DNA from: DLKC01 sp002478885
Lineage (GTDB): Bacteria > Bacteroidota > Bacteroidia > Chitinophagales > Chitinophagaceae
Length of the DNA stretch: 64,000 nucleotides
Direction of reading: 5' to 3'
Assembly (NCBI GenBank): GCA_046329585.1
Contig: JAXLUI010000002.1
Span: 248,001-312,000, forward strand
Of this stretch, positions 41,885 to 50,859 are shown piece by piece. Under the pieces are notes generated by a model. The model worked only from the letters and a program-made list of their open reading frames with translations, ran no database searches and was not told where the DNA came from. Every line of letters starts with the position of its first letter. Within the stretch, counting starts at the first letter, position 1. The position numbers and the translations under genes are program-made.

Positions 41885-41985
41885 CTATTCTTCAGTACAA
41901 GTGTGCGATGCCGGATAAGCCGGCACTATTGCGCACTGCCGATGCCATGAAAATGTACAGCCGGGTACAAAATATTTTCTTGCTT
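41885..41985 (-). repeat. Family A copy with a central hairpin (reverse)
   Basis: TTCAGTACAAGTGTGCGATG (41891-41910), then a nested hairpin: outer GTGCG/CGCAC (41903-41907, 41932-41936) and inner GCCGG/CCGGC (41910-41914, 41920-41924). The GATGCCATGAAA module starts at 41941. A TTATCCGGCA run is shared with the copy at 44965, so the two carry the same inserted hairpin type. Confidence 0.8.
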
Positions 41986-42022
41986 AATTTACATTTACAT
42001 TTTCCCGTTTGAATATAATAAA

Positions 42023-43168
42023 ATGAGTTTCAGCTTCAGCGATATTCTTTATTTGTTTGTGCTTTTCCTGTTGCTCTTTATTGCCATTTTTTTATTCACT
42101 GCGGACCGCGGCAAAAAAATCAGCAATGTATTGCTCGCATTGTTTTTTCTTGCACTTTGGCTGAACCTTACGGATAATTTCCTGTTGCTGAAACAATTTT
42201 ACCTACAGTTTCCGCAATGGGGTTTGTGGGGCAGCAGCATGTTACTGCTCTGCGGGCCGTTGTTGTTTTTTTATGTACGGAGTGTTTTGTATAAACAGCA
42301 TGTGTTTACAAAAAAATCCTGGCTTCATTTTTTGCCTTTTTTACTGCTGTTACTGGCAACTGAAACCGGTTTTCTTTCTGCAGGGGAGCGCATGCAAATG
42401 CAAATAATGCAGGACATACTGAACCGCAAACTGCCTTCACAGATCTATCTTGGGGGTAATTTTATTTACCTCCACTTTACAGCCTATCTTATTGCATCCC
42501 TCCTGCTGTTGAAAAAATACCAAAAGGCAGCCGTAAACCAGTTTTCCAATGCACAGCATATTACCTTAAACTGGCTGAAAACCCTGGTATTCTTTTTCCT
42601 TTTTCTCCTTGTATTTGGGGCAGTCAACAGCTATTTGTTACTCACCGGTCCGGCAGGCGCCTATTTTGTCGCATTAAGCCTGCTGATTGTGGTGTTGTTG
42701 CTGTTTATTGTTTTTGTTTTGATGAAAGCGCTGAACCACCCGGGCATGTTTTCCGGTTGGGAAGAGCAGGCAGTGCAGGAAAATGTACAGCCGCCCAAAT
42801 ATGCCGGGGCCGGTTTAGGGGAAAATGAAAAGCAGTTGGTGCTGCAAAACATTCAGCAATACATGCAGTTGCACAAACCTTACCTTGATCCCGAACTTAC
42901 CCTGGACGACCTGTCGGTTAAAATGAAGCTGAAACCCAAAATCGTTTCCCAGATCATCAACGAAATGCTGGAGCAGAATTTTTTCGAGTTCATCAACACC
43001 TACCGCATTGAAGAAGCTAAAAGGTTGCTGACAAAGCCCAAAGACAAAAAAATAACCGTGCTTGAAGTTATGTACGATGTTGGCTTCAACTCAAAATCTT
43101 CTTTCAATACCTTATTTAAAAAGTACACGGGCATTACCCCCACCGAATTCAGGAAACAACATGCATAA
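42023..43168 (+). CDS. AraC-family regulator with membrane N-terminal domain
   Basis: Encodes 381 residues. The N-terminal ~240 residues hold about seven hydrophobic helices (SDILYLFVLFLLLFIAIFLF and onward), a 7TM-like sensor. The C-terminal ~100 residues are an AraC/XylS DNA-binding domain: LTLDDLSVKMKLKPKIVSQIINE and the second helix-turn-helix VLEVMYDVGFNSKSSFNTLFKKYTGITPTEFRKQ. This membrane-anchored AraC type is frequent in Bacteroidota. It probably senses an envelope signal. It lies ahead of the Lnt-like gene, which could be a target. Confidence 0.92.
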   Translation: MSFSFSDILYLFVLFLLLFIAIFLFTADRGKKISNVLLALFFLALWLNLTDNFLLLKQFYLQFPQWGLWGSSMLLLCGPLLFFYVRSVLYKQHVFTKKSWLHFLPFLLLLLATETGFLSAGERMQMQIMQDILNRKLPSQIYLGGNFIYLHFTAYLIASLLLLKKYQKAAVNQFSNAQHITLNWLKTLVFFFLFLLVFGAVNSYLLLTGPAGAYFVALSLLIVVLLLFIVFVLMKALNHPGMFSGWEEQAVQENVQPPKYAGAGLGENEKQLVLQNIQQYMQLHKPYLDPELTLDDLSVKMKLKPKIVSQIINEMLEQNFFEFINTYRIEEAKRLLTKPKDKKITVLEVMYDVGFNSKSSFNTLFKKYTGITPTEFRKQHA

Positions 43169-43282
43169 AACCACGTTCGGCTTTAGGTTTTCGTAAAGTC
43201 AAACCAAATAAAATGCGTTTCACTTTGCGAAATCAGTCGACTAAGGGCCTTCCGCGGCGTCAACTTTGGAAAAAGACAAAAC

Positions 43283-44941
43283 ATGAAAACAAATGCTTCT
43301 TCCACCGCGCTGCCTGTATCTACGTTGTTTTATGCCATTAGCTTATTGGCAGGCGCCTTAGCCACCGTTTTACTTTCTCCCAAATGGGTTGTGCCCGTTA
43401 TGGCCTGGGTTGGCCCCGGTTTGCTGTTGTTTTATTTCAGGCATGCTGCCCTGCGGTATAAAATCTCCTGGTTTTGCCTGGTGATGCTTGTTGTGCAAAT
43501 GATCAGTGCTTATGATGTGGCCCCTTTTCCTTTGCCTGTTCTTGCCATTACATCCGTTATTGAGTTGCTTAAAATGCTGTTGATCTATAGCGTTGACAGG
43601 GCGGTTACCAAAAGATACAGTCACTTTATTACCACACTGGTATTCCCTGCGGCTTATGTTAGCAAAGAATTTTTTGACGTAAGCTATGCCGGTGGTGCCT
43701 GGTGGAGCATCGCCAACACCCAGTATGCCTTTCACTGGCTGGCACAGTTAAGTTCGGTTACAGGCTTAACAGGTATTTCCTTTTTGATCTACTGGTTTGC
43801 TTCAACAGTCGTATGGATCGTAGAACGAAGGAGCAAACAAATGCCTGTTAAATTGGGCGTTGCTGTTTATGCAGGGGTTTTTATTGCAGCAATGCTCTTT
43901 GGCATATCCAGGTACACTATTGCTGCTACGGCTGATAATAAAAATGTACCGATCGCCGGTGTTACCGTGCCCTCCTTTGAAGTGTTGCAAAGCATTTACA
44001 AGGATGTGACGGGTAAAGAAGTTGTAATTGATCCTAAAATATCGATTTCTTCTCCCGAGCTGCAGCAGATCAATGCAGCTTATGTTCCGTTTATTGAACA
44101 CCCGGATGCGGCGAGGTTTCCCAACAGCTTCAGGGCTATTGCAAAGCTGCACGACAGCCTATTTACATTGAGTAAGAAAGCTGCCGACGCAGGTGCAAAA
44201 ATAATTGTATGGTCAGAAGGCAATGCTGTTGCCACAAGGGCAATGGATAATTCATTGATTATGCGTGGCGAAAACTTTGCTGCAGGCAATAAAGTGTATT
44301 TACTGATGGCTATGGCAGTATTTGATTCCGGGAAAATTGTGCCTGCCACAAACTTCCTGGAGAACAAGACCGTCTTCATTGGCCCCGATGGAAAACTGTT
44401 GAATGTGTTTCATAAAAATCACCCGGTTCCGTTTGCTGAACACAGTACACCCGGCGACGGAATTGTCCCCGTCATCAATACGCCTTACGGAAAAATTTCG
44501 CCTAGCATTTGTTACGATGCAGATATTCCTTCAGGCATGAAGCAACTGGCGCAAAACAAAACTGATTTGTTGTTATTGCCTTCCGGTGACTGGTATGCTA
44601 TTGCGCCTTATCACAGTTATATGGCTATTTTCCGCGGGATAGAAAATGGCTGCACGGTTGTAAGGCAGGCAAGCGGTGGCTTGTCGCTTTCAACAGACTA
44701 CCGCGGCAAAACGCTTGCCCAATTCGATTTTTATGGCAACGGAGAAAAAACATGGAATGCAAGTATTCCCGTTGGTCATGTTGCCACTGTATATGCACAG
44801 ATTGGAGATGTATTTCCCTATGCATGTATTGTATTTGTGCTTGCAACAATATTATTCATCATTACAAAGGCGGTCGCAAATTTTATAAAAGGAAAATCTG
44901 CGAATAAAAAAACCGGGGATGATGTATTAGCTATGGAATAG
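43283..44941 (+). CDS. Apolipoprotein N-acyltransferase-like amidase
   Basis: Encodes 552 residues. The N-terminal half has about six membrane helices (LFYAISLLAGALATVLLSP and onward) and the C-terminal half a nitrilase fold with catalytic triad in EGNA (Glu, about 311), HKNHPVPFAEH (Lys, about 376) and SICYDAD (Cys, about 409), and a final membrane helix. This is the Lnt layout, which N-acylates lipoproteins at the inner membrane. Bacteroidota often have divergent or extra copies, so it may act on another substrate. It follows the membrane AraC gene by 114 nt. Confidence 0.82.
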   Translation: MKTNASSTALPVSTLFYAISLLAGALATVLLSPKWVVPVMAWVGPGLLLFYFRHAALRYKISWFCLVMLVVQMISAYDVAPFPLPVLAITSVIELLKMLLIYSVDRAVTKRYSHFITTLVFPAAYVSKEFFDVSYAGGAWWSIANTQYAFHWLAQLSSVTGLTGISFLIYWFASTVVWIVERRSKQMPVKLGVAVYAGVFIAAMLFGISRYTIAATADNKNVPIAGVTVPSFEVLQSIYKDVTGKEVVIDPKISISSPELQQINAAYVPFIEHPDAARFPNSFRAIAKLHDSLFTLSKKAADAGAKIIVWSEGNAVATRAMDNSLIMRGENFAAGNKVYLLMAMAVFDSGKIVPATNFLENKTVFIGPDGKLLNVFHKNHPVPFAEHSTPGDGIVPVINTPYGKISPSICYDADIPSGMKQLAQNKTDLLLLPSGDWYAIAPYHSYMAIFRGIENGCTVVRQASGGLSLSTDYRGKTLAQFDFYGNGEKTWNASIPVGHVATVYAQIGDVFPYACIVFVLATILFIITKAVANFIKGKSANKKTGDDVLAME

Positions 44942-44964
44942 CTTTTTATCGGCGGGGCTTTCTT

Positions 44965-45035
44965 ACAAGGATTAAGCTTCGTTGCGCGACCGTGCCATCT
45001 TATCCGGCACGTACACTTGTGCAGTTGAAAATATG
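44965..45035 (+). repeat. Family A copy with a different central hairpin
   Basis: GCTTCGTTGCGCGAC core at 44976-44990, then an inserted hairpin CGTGCC/GGCACG (44991-44996 and 45006-45011) and GTACACTTGTGC. The inserted run TTATCCGGCA matches the copy at 41885. Confidence 0.75.
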
Positions 45036-45097
45036 GCGGCAGTTCTCATGCAACAACACAAGGTGAGCCAGGCGCGGGGAATTACATTGCGCCTTTT

Positions 45098-45172
45098 GCG
45101 ATCCACAGCGTTCCCTTCGGGAAAGGCTGTGGGGACAAAGGTAGTTTCGGTTGGTGGCGACAGTGACTCTTA
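45098..45172 (+). repeat. Family B modules (B3 and degenerate B1)
   Basis: CCACAGCGTTCCCTTCGGGA...GCTGTGGGGACA is followed by TTTCGGTTGGTGGCGACAGTG. The remaining bases from 45173 to 45315 show nothing else I can name. Confidence 0.7.
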
Positions 45173-45315
45173 GGTAGTCTGGCAGGCAAGGGTGCTCTAC
45201 ACATTTGGCAACCTATTTTAAAGCTATTCTGTACATTTGATTTTTTTACCCTGTAATTCCAGTGGCCGCGCTGCATAAACCATTACCACAAAGTGACTCT
45301 GTAAAAAGACCAGCT

Positions 45316-46719
45316 ATGAATAGTTTTATTAATTTATATCAATTAACCAAGGCAAAGTTCTTCCCGTATTTTCTTTTGGTTATACTTTCTGTGCATTTCT
45401 TCGGTTGTAAAAAGACCGAACTTACTCCGTTGAACAACACCAATCCCGAGGATATTACCATCGCAGGGGTCAAAGTTGCAGCAGGTACGAACGTAGTATT
45501 GATACTTGGGGATGATTGGGGATATGAACTCATTACGGCCAATGGAGGCCAAAGTTATTCCACACCCAACATTGACAAACTTGCCCGGAACGGCATGCGT
45601 TTTACCCAAAGCCAGGCTTCTCCACTGTGTTCGCCGGCAAGGTTTACCATACTGACAGGAAAATATAATTTCAGGAATTATACTAACTGGGGAGTTATGA
45701 ATCCCAATGAAAAAACACTGGGTAACCTCTTCCAAAGTGCTGGTTATAAAACATGTGCAACAGGTAAATGGCAACTTGACGGGAGCGATGCTTCGGTAAA
45801 AAGCCTTGGTTTTGATAAGTATTGCCTGTGGAATGCCTATGAAATTTATTCAAGCGGCAGCCAGGGATCTTCTTATAAAAATCCGACCATTTACCAGGAT
45901 GGAGGTTATTTGCCTTCCAGTGAAACCGATGGCAAATACGGTGAAGATATCTATACGAAGTATGTGACAGATTTTATTGATTCGAATAAGCATAATAATT
46001 TCTTTGTGTATTATGCGCCGCCTTCGGTGCATACACCATTCGGGCCAACACCAGATGACCCTGAATTTGCAACATGGGATCCCCGAAACCGCATCAGCGA
46101 CCCGAAGTTTTTCCCCTCTATGGTTTCCTATGTTGATAAAAAAGTCGGAGAAATTGTTGCCAAAGTAAAAAGCCTCGGACTTTCAGATAAAACGATGATC
46201 ATATTCACAGGCGATAATGGCACACCTACCGAGATATACAGCATGTTTAATGGCCAGTTAGTGCAGGGAGGCAAAAGTTCGACCAACACATGGGGTACGC
46301 ATGTACCCCTGATGATAGCAGGTGCAGGTATTCCCAAGAGTACGGTAAACAATAATCTTATCAGCTTTACAGATTTTATGATGACGTTCCAGGAAATGAC
46401 CGGTGCAGATGTATCTACCTACGATACACTTGATGGAGTGAGTTTTTACAAGCAGCTTTTTCAACAGCCTTCCAAACCGCGGGCTTATATCTATGATTAC
46501 TATCACCCGCTTACCAACAGCGGAAATAACAGCCTGAGAATGTGGGTGCAAGATTCTACTTACAAATTGTATGGATTAACTGATAAGTTCTACAATATGG
46601 CTAAAGATCCTTACGAAAAATCAAAGATTAAAAGAGGCGCAATGACAACGCAGGAAAAGGCAGTATATCAAAATTTCAAAGACATTCTCGCCAGGTACCC
46701 GGACTACCCAACGCCATAA
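45316..46719 (+). CDS. Lipoprotein sulfatase
   Basis: Encodes 467 residues from the ATG at 45316, which starts a lipoprotein signal ending in FFGC at about residue 33. Sulfatase features: NVVLILGDDWGYE (metal site), the active-site core CSPARFTILTG with the cysteine near residue 104 (to be converted to formylglycine), and IFTGDNG. Length is normal. It removes sulfate esters from an unknown sulfated polymer or small molecule at the cell envelope. No formylglycine-generating enzyme is in the window. A terminator follows, then a second sulfatase. Confidence 0.9.
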   Translation: MNSFINLYQLTKAKFFPYFLLVILSVHFFGCKKTELTPLNNTNPEDITIAGVKVAAGTNVVLILGDDWGYELITANGGQSYSTPNIDKLARNGMRFTQSQASPLCSPARFTILTGKYNFRNYTNWGVMNPNEKTLGNLFQSAGYKTCATGKWQLDGSDASVKSLGFDKYCLWNAYEIYSSGSQGSSYKNPTIYQDGGYLPSSETDGKYGEDIYTKYVTDFIDSNKHNNFFVYYAPPSVHTPFGPTPDDPEFATWDPRNRISDPKFFPSMVSYVDKKVGEIVAKVKSLGLSDKTMIIFTGDNGTPTEIYSMFNGQLVQGGKSSTNTWGTHVPLMIAGAGIPKSTVNNNLISFTDFMMTFQEMTGADVSTYDTLDGVSFYKQLFQQPSKPRAYIYDYYHPLTNSGNNSLRMWVQDSTYKLYGLTDKFYNMAKDPYEKSKIKRGAMTTQEKAVYQNFKDILARYPDYPTP

Positions 46720-46747
46720 AATTGCAGAGCAACTAAAATTATTGTCA

Positions 46748-46778
46748 AAGAATCATATATCTGTATGATTCTTTTTTT
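46748..46778 (+). terminator. Rho-independent terminator
   Basis: AAGAATCATA pairs with TATGATTCTT around TATCTG, followed by T-run. It separates the two sulfatases. Confidence 0.9.
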
Positions 46779-46963
46779 ATTTCCGATGGAAAAAAACCTG
46801 AACAACTCTTGCAATAGCGTGATTCATCCATGCACACAATACTGTGTAAACAGTTGACCGTTAAGCTTCGAAAGACAATTATTAATAATCAATTCGATGA
46901 AAATTCATTAATTTCATACCGACAGCCCTACATTAGAGAACTTTTTAACCAACAACAGCTACT

Positions 46964-49900
46964 ATGAATTTAACAACTCATAACGGTTTGCTGTGTTCCT
47001 ATGCCAAAAGGTTAGCATTAATTATTGCAATGCCGGTTTTACTAAATAAAGGTTATGCACAGCAATCTCAGCAACGATACAATGTGATTCTCATTTCATT
47101 AGATGACATGAATGAAAAAACGGAATATCTTGGTTACCCGGCAGTACTCACGCCCAATCTTCAGCGGCTCATCAAAAAAGGGACAGCTTTTACTTCAGCA
47201 TATTGCCAGTTTGCACTTTGTAACCCGTCAAGGGTATCCATGATGTCGGGATGGCGGCCAGATAAAACAGGCGTGCTTGGGAATAATATGGATCCCGCCC
47301 TATACGTTCCGGCAAATGTGAACTATCTGCAGGATTATCTGCATTCATTTGGGTACCGGACAGAGCGATATGGCAAAATTTATCATGGCCAGTTTGAATA
47401 CGAATTCAGCTGGGATTACGCAGAGGGCGGCAGTTCCAATAATTTTGCAAAAAATGTTAATGAGGGTTTGACGAATTTCGAGCCTGCATCATGGGGCATA
47501 TATCCCAGGAAAGACTCCGGCGGTGACTATACCCTTGTGCAGGATCTTGTCAGCAGTCTGAAACAAAACCGGACTCAGCCTGGTTTTTACGCACTTGGAC
47601 TTGGCGTTCATAATCCATTTACGCCAAACTTATCTAACTGGAATAAATATGGTGACCCATCTGTGAAGGTCGAATTGCCTTTCTGGCAAAGTCCTTTAAC
47701 GGTGAAAGGAAATAGTGCCAGAACGATTCAAATCCCTGATAATACTCCGGCAAACGACAGGAACGACATACCTGCAATAGCATTTTTCGCTAACAATACC
47801 GTCGTACAGTCAGACTCAGAGTGGAGGAAGACTGTTCAGGCCTATTATGGAGAGGTTTCAACCATGGATAGGAACCTGGGGATATTGCTTGATGAAATGG
47901 ATAAGGATCATTTATGGGACAACACGGTTGTTGTGGTAGTAAGCGATCATGGTCAACAACTTGGGGAGCATAATGGATTATGGCTGAAAAATACTTTGTT
48001 TGAAGAATCGATTCATATTCCTTTCATAATTTATGCGCCCGGCAAACCGGCTGGCATTTGCGATAAATTTGTTGAAATCGTCGATGTATACCCGACCATT
48101 ACAGAACTATGTAAAGTGCCTACACCTGTTGATGTTGAGGGTTCCAGCCTGGTCAGGCTCCTTGATAACCCCTTACAAACATGGAAACGCGCATCTTTTA
48201 CGCAAACTGCGCCGGGACCACAGTTTCCTTTAGTAACGAAATGCGAAGCAATAAGAAACGAGCGATACCATTACAATTATTGGGGAGTGTATGGTGAAGA
48301 ACTCTACGACCGGCAAAATGACCCGAACGAATGGACCAACGTGGTCAGTAACGCAAGCTACAGTTCGGTATTGAACCAGATGAGGACAATCAGGCAACAG
48401 GGTTGGCAAAATTCCCGTCCACCGGCTTGCGACTCCACCGTTTACTATTTGGATGCAGATGGAGATGGCTATGGTTCGAATGACAAATTCTTCAAAGGGT
48501 GCTATCAGCCTTTTGGCTATGTTATTGCCAGTGGTGACTGTAATGATAGTGATGCAACGATAAATCCCGGTGCCGCAGAAATTTGCGATGGCATTGACAA
48601 TAATTGCAATGGGCAAATTGACGAAGGGGCGCAACTACCATTTTACAAAGACAGTGACCATGATGGATATGGGAATATAAACAACCGTGTATTTTCCTGC
48701 ACAAAGCCACCCGGCTTCGTTGCGGACAGCACTGACTGTAACGACAACGATGCAACAATAAATCCCGGGGCACCAGAAATTAACGATGGAAAAGATAATA
48801 ATTGCAACGGTCTGACCGATGAAAACCAACAGGCATTCTACAGAGATGCCGATAAAGACGGATATGGCAATATCAATCAAAGAATTTTTGCCGGAAACGC
48901 TCCTGAAGGATATGTTGCAGACAGTACAGACTGCAACGACCTTAATGCCTCAGTTTACCCTGGTGCTGCGGAAATCTGCGACGGGCTCGATAATAATTGC
49001 GACGGAAATATCGATGAAGGTTTCAGCAGGCAAACATGGTATAAAGATGCCGACGGGGACGGTTTTGGTAATAAAGATTCAATAATATTATCATGCGCAC
49101 CTCCGGCGGGTTTTGTCGCAGACAATACGGATTGCAATGACAACATGGCTTCTGTTTACCCAGGTGCACCAGAAATATGCGACGGGTTCGACAACAATTG
49201 TAACGGGCAGGTAGACGAGAACACAATTACAGCCAGCATTCTGCAAAAAGGTACTGTCACTATTTGTAGCGGCTTCTCAACTGTTTTAAATGCGAACAGC
49301 TTTGCCAATACCACCTATCAATGGATTAAGGACGGCACGTTTATACCGGGGGCAACCGCTCCCTCACTTAGTGTTAATACCGGGGGCAGTTATACTGTGC
49401 GTGAAATACTTAACAATATTTGTAAGGACACGTCGGATGCTACAACTGTTGCCATAGCGCCAACACCAAAAGCTGCGATCAAAGTATTCGGCAACCTGAA
49501 TATTTGTGCTTTAGGCTCGGTCACCCTACAAGCCAATAGTGGTACCGGGTTAACCTACCAATGGAAAAGAAACAATGTAAACATTGCGGGTGCAACCAAC
49601 AGAAGCTATGTTGCTAAAACAACCGGCAGTTATAGCGTAGCTGTGACCAATTTATATAACTGCGTGACTGTTTCAGCAAAAAAGCAGGTTACTTCCAGTT
49701 GCTTTACAGCAGCAATCCAGGAGGAATTAAACCGGGCTACTTCAGATAAAGAACGATGCCTTGTATACCCCAATCCGGCCAGCGATCAGATTCGTATACA
49801 TCTTGTTGTAAAAAAAGCCTCAATCGTTCAGTTTAGCGTATTTAATGTTACAGGCCAGTTGTTGCTTTCCAGCCAGGAAAGCGCAATAGAAGGATCTAAT

Positions 49901-50002
49901 GAATATCATTTAAAGATTACTTCGCTTAGTCCCGGCATTTACTACCTTGAAACAAATGACGGGGCAAACATATCAAGGACGAAACTGATAGTCGAACGAT
50001 AA
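46964..50002 (+). CDS. Iduronate-2-sulfatase-like protein fused to MopRTC repeats and a T9SS tail
   Basis: Encodes 1012 residues. Signal peptide ends YAQQ. A sulfatase domain (about 28-480) has VILISLDDMNE and core CNPSRVSMMSG with the cysteine at about 86, close to iduronate-2-sulfatase-like enzymes. Four repeats (about 488-750) each contain a YKDADGDGYG acidic loop and C-D-x-D-N-N-C-x-G pattern (ICDGIDNNCNGQID), a putative metal-binding module. Two Ig-like segments and a type A sorting tail (VYPNPASDQIRIH...) follow. It should be exported by T9SS and held at the surface, possibly binding calcium. An unusual fusion in this length. Confidence 0.88.
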   Translation: MNLTTHNGLLCSYAKRLALIIAMPVLLNKGYAQQSQQRYNVILISLDDMNEKTEYLGYPAVLTPNLQRLIKKGTAFTSAYCQFALCNPSRVSMMSGWRPDKTGVLGNNMDPALYVPANVNYLQDYLHSFGYRTERYGKIYHGQFEYEFSWDYAEGGSSNNFAKNVNEGLTNFEPASWGIYPRKDSGGDYTLVQDLVSSLKQNRTQPGFYALGLGVHNPFTPNLSNWNKYGDPSVKVELPFWQSPLTVKGNSARTIQIPDNTPANDRNDIPAIAFFANNTVVQSDSEWRKTVQAYYGEVSTMDRNLGILLDEMDKDHLWDNTVVVVVSDHGQQLGEHNGLWLKNTLFEESIHIPFIIYAPGKPAGICDKFVEIVDVYPTITELCKVPTPVDVEGSSLVRLLDNPLQTWKRASFTQTAPGPQFPLVTKCEAIRNERYHYNYWGVYGEELYDRQNDPNEWTNVVSNASYSSVLNQMRTIRQQGWQNSRPPACDSTVYYLDADGDGYGSNDKFFKGCYQPFGYVIASGDCNDSDATINPGAAEICDGIDNNCNGQIDEGAQLPFYKDSDHDGYGNINNRVFSCTKPPGFVADSTDCNDNDATINPGAPEINDGKDNNCNGLTDENQQAFYRDADKDGYGNINQRIFAGNAPEGYVADSTDCNDLNASVYPGAAEICDGLDNNCDGNIDEGFSRQTWYKDADGDGFGNKDSIILSCAPPAGFVADNTDCNDNMASVYPGAPEICDGFDNNCNGQVDENTITASILQKGTVTICSGFSTVLNANSFANTTYQWIKDGTFIPGATAPSLSVNTGGSYTVREILNNICKDTSDATTVAIAPTPKAAIKVFGNLNICALGSVTLQANSGTGLTYQWKRNNVNIAGATNRSYVAKTTGSYSVAVTNLYNCVTVSAKKQVTSSCFTAAIQEELNRATSDKERCLVYPNPASDQIRIHLVVKKASIVQFSVFNVTGQLLLSSQESAIEGSNEYHLKITSLSPGIYYLETNDGANISRTKLIVER

Positions 50003-50208
50003 GTATCTCTTCAGGATTTGGTGAGAGTTCTGCAATGCTCATAATTCAGCCATCACTACAACCAGTGATGGACAGGATAAACGCAAAAAGGAGTCTTTGA
50101 TAAAATTAATTTGATAAATAAGTGGCGTTTCCCTTTCTCAGGGTCCTTAAAAATGTTATTTTTAAGTAAGCGTAAATTCTTGTTTTCCTTAACCAACTTT
50201 GCTGCAAA

Positions 50209-50466
50209 ATGGATCACCAGACATTTAAGAACCTTGACGAGGCCCATCAATTTTTATCGCTGTGGAAGCACGGTGCTTTCATCGATGAACGTACCGATAA
50301 TACATACAGGTACCGGCTTTACCAGTTAGGCGCATTTTATGTGGAAGAAAAATGGGAATTGGCAACCAATATCCGCCATTCCCAACATATTTTCACAAGT
50401 ACAGAATATCTTGACATTTACCTCGATAAAATTGACATTTTGGTGGGACACCAGCCCATAGGTTAA
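50209..50466 (+). CDS. Small hypothetical protein, 85 residues
   Basis: Starts MDHQTFKNLDEAHQFLSLWKH and contains aromatic-rich, alternating strands (YRYRLYQLGAFYVEEKWE). No signal, no membrane segment and no named motif. It lies between the large sulfatase and a repeat block. The stop is directly followed by a B2-like repeat at 50466. Probably cytoplasmic; function unknown. Confidence 0.6.
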   Translation: MDHQTFKNLDEAHQFLSLWKHGAFIDERTDNTYRYRLYQLGAFYVEEKWELATNIRHSQHIFTSTEYLDIYLDKIDILVGHQPIG

Positions 50467-50560
50467 TGTCGCAGCGTCCTTTTCAGGAGACTCGGCGGAT
50501 ACAAAAGTAAGCCTGGCACTTAGGTAGTTTCAGTTGGTGGTTAGAGCAACCAATAGAACA
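50466..50560 (+). repeat. Degenerate family B modules (B2 and B1)
   Basis: GTCGCAGCGTCCTTTTCAGGAG is followed by a decayed right arm, then GTTTCAGTTGGTGGTTAGAGCAACC. The arms no longer pair well, so this copy looks old. Confidence 0.65.
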
Positions 50561-50589
50561 TAACCTATTTTTTACTGGCCTGATGCTTA

Positions 50590-50680
50590 TTAAGGAACAG
50601 AACGCCAGGTGAGTGGTCCCGAATCGTTCCTCCCGGGACTGGCGCAACAGCTGATGCCATGAAATACGACAGCCGGCACC
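50590..50680 (-). repeat. Family A copy with a GTCCCG/CGGGAC core hairpin (reverse)
   Basis: CCAGGTGAGTG (about 50604-50614), hairpin GTCCCG/CGGGAC (50616-50621 and 50634-50639), then GGCGCAACAG and the GATGCCATGAAA module at 50653, followed by TACGACAGCCGG. The same insertion point as in the copies at 24934 and 41891, but with different arms. Confidence 0.78.
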
Positions 50681-50721
50681 CCAATAATTATAGCTATAGA
50701 TTAATGAAAGCCAGCGAACCA

Positions 50722-50758
50722 GAGCCTTCCCTCCCGGTAACGCTGTGGAGGCAAGCCC
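50722..50758 (+). repeat. Degenerate family B module B3
   Basis: CCAGAGCCTTCCCTCCCGGT and AACGCTGTGGAGG form a decayed B3 hairpin. Beyond it, up to 50859, nothing else is recognised. Confidence 0.6.
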
Positions 50759-50859
50759 GAGAATGAAACTGCCCTCCTGCTAAAATGTGCTGAACGGTTG
50801 GGTACTGTTCCACTTTCCTGATACATTTATTGAGGCAAAAGCCGATTAAACAATCTCTT

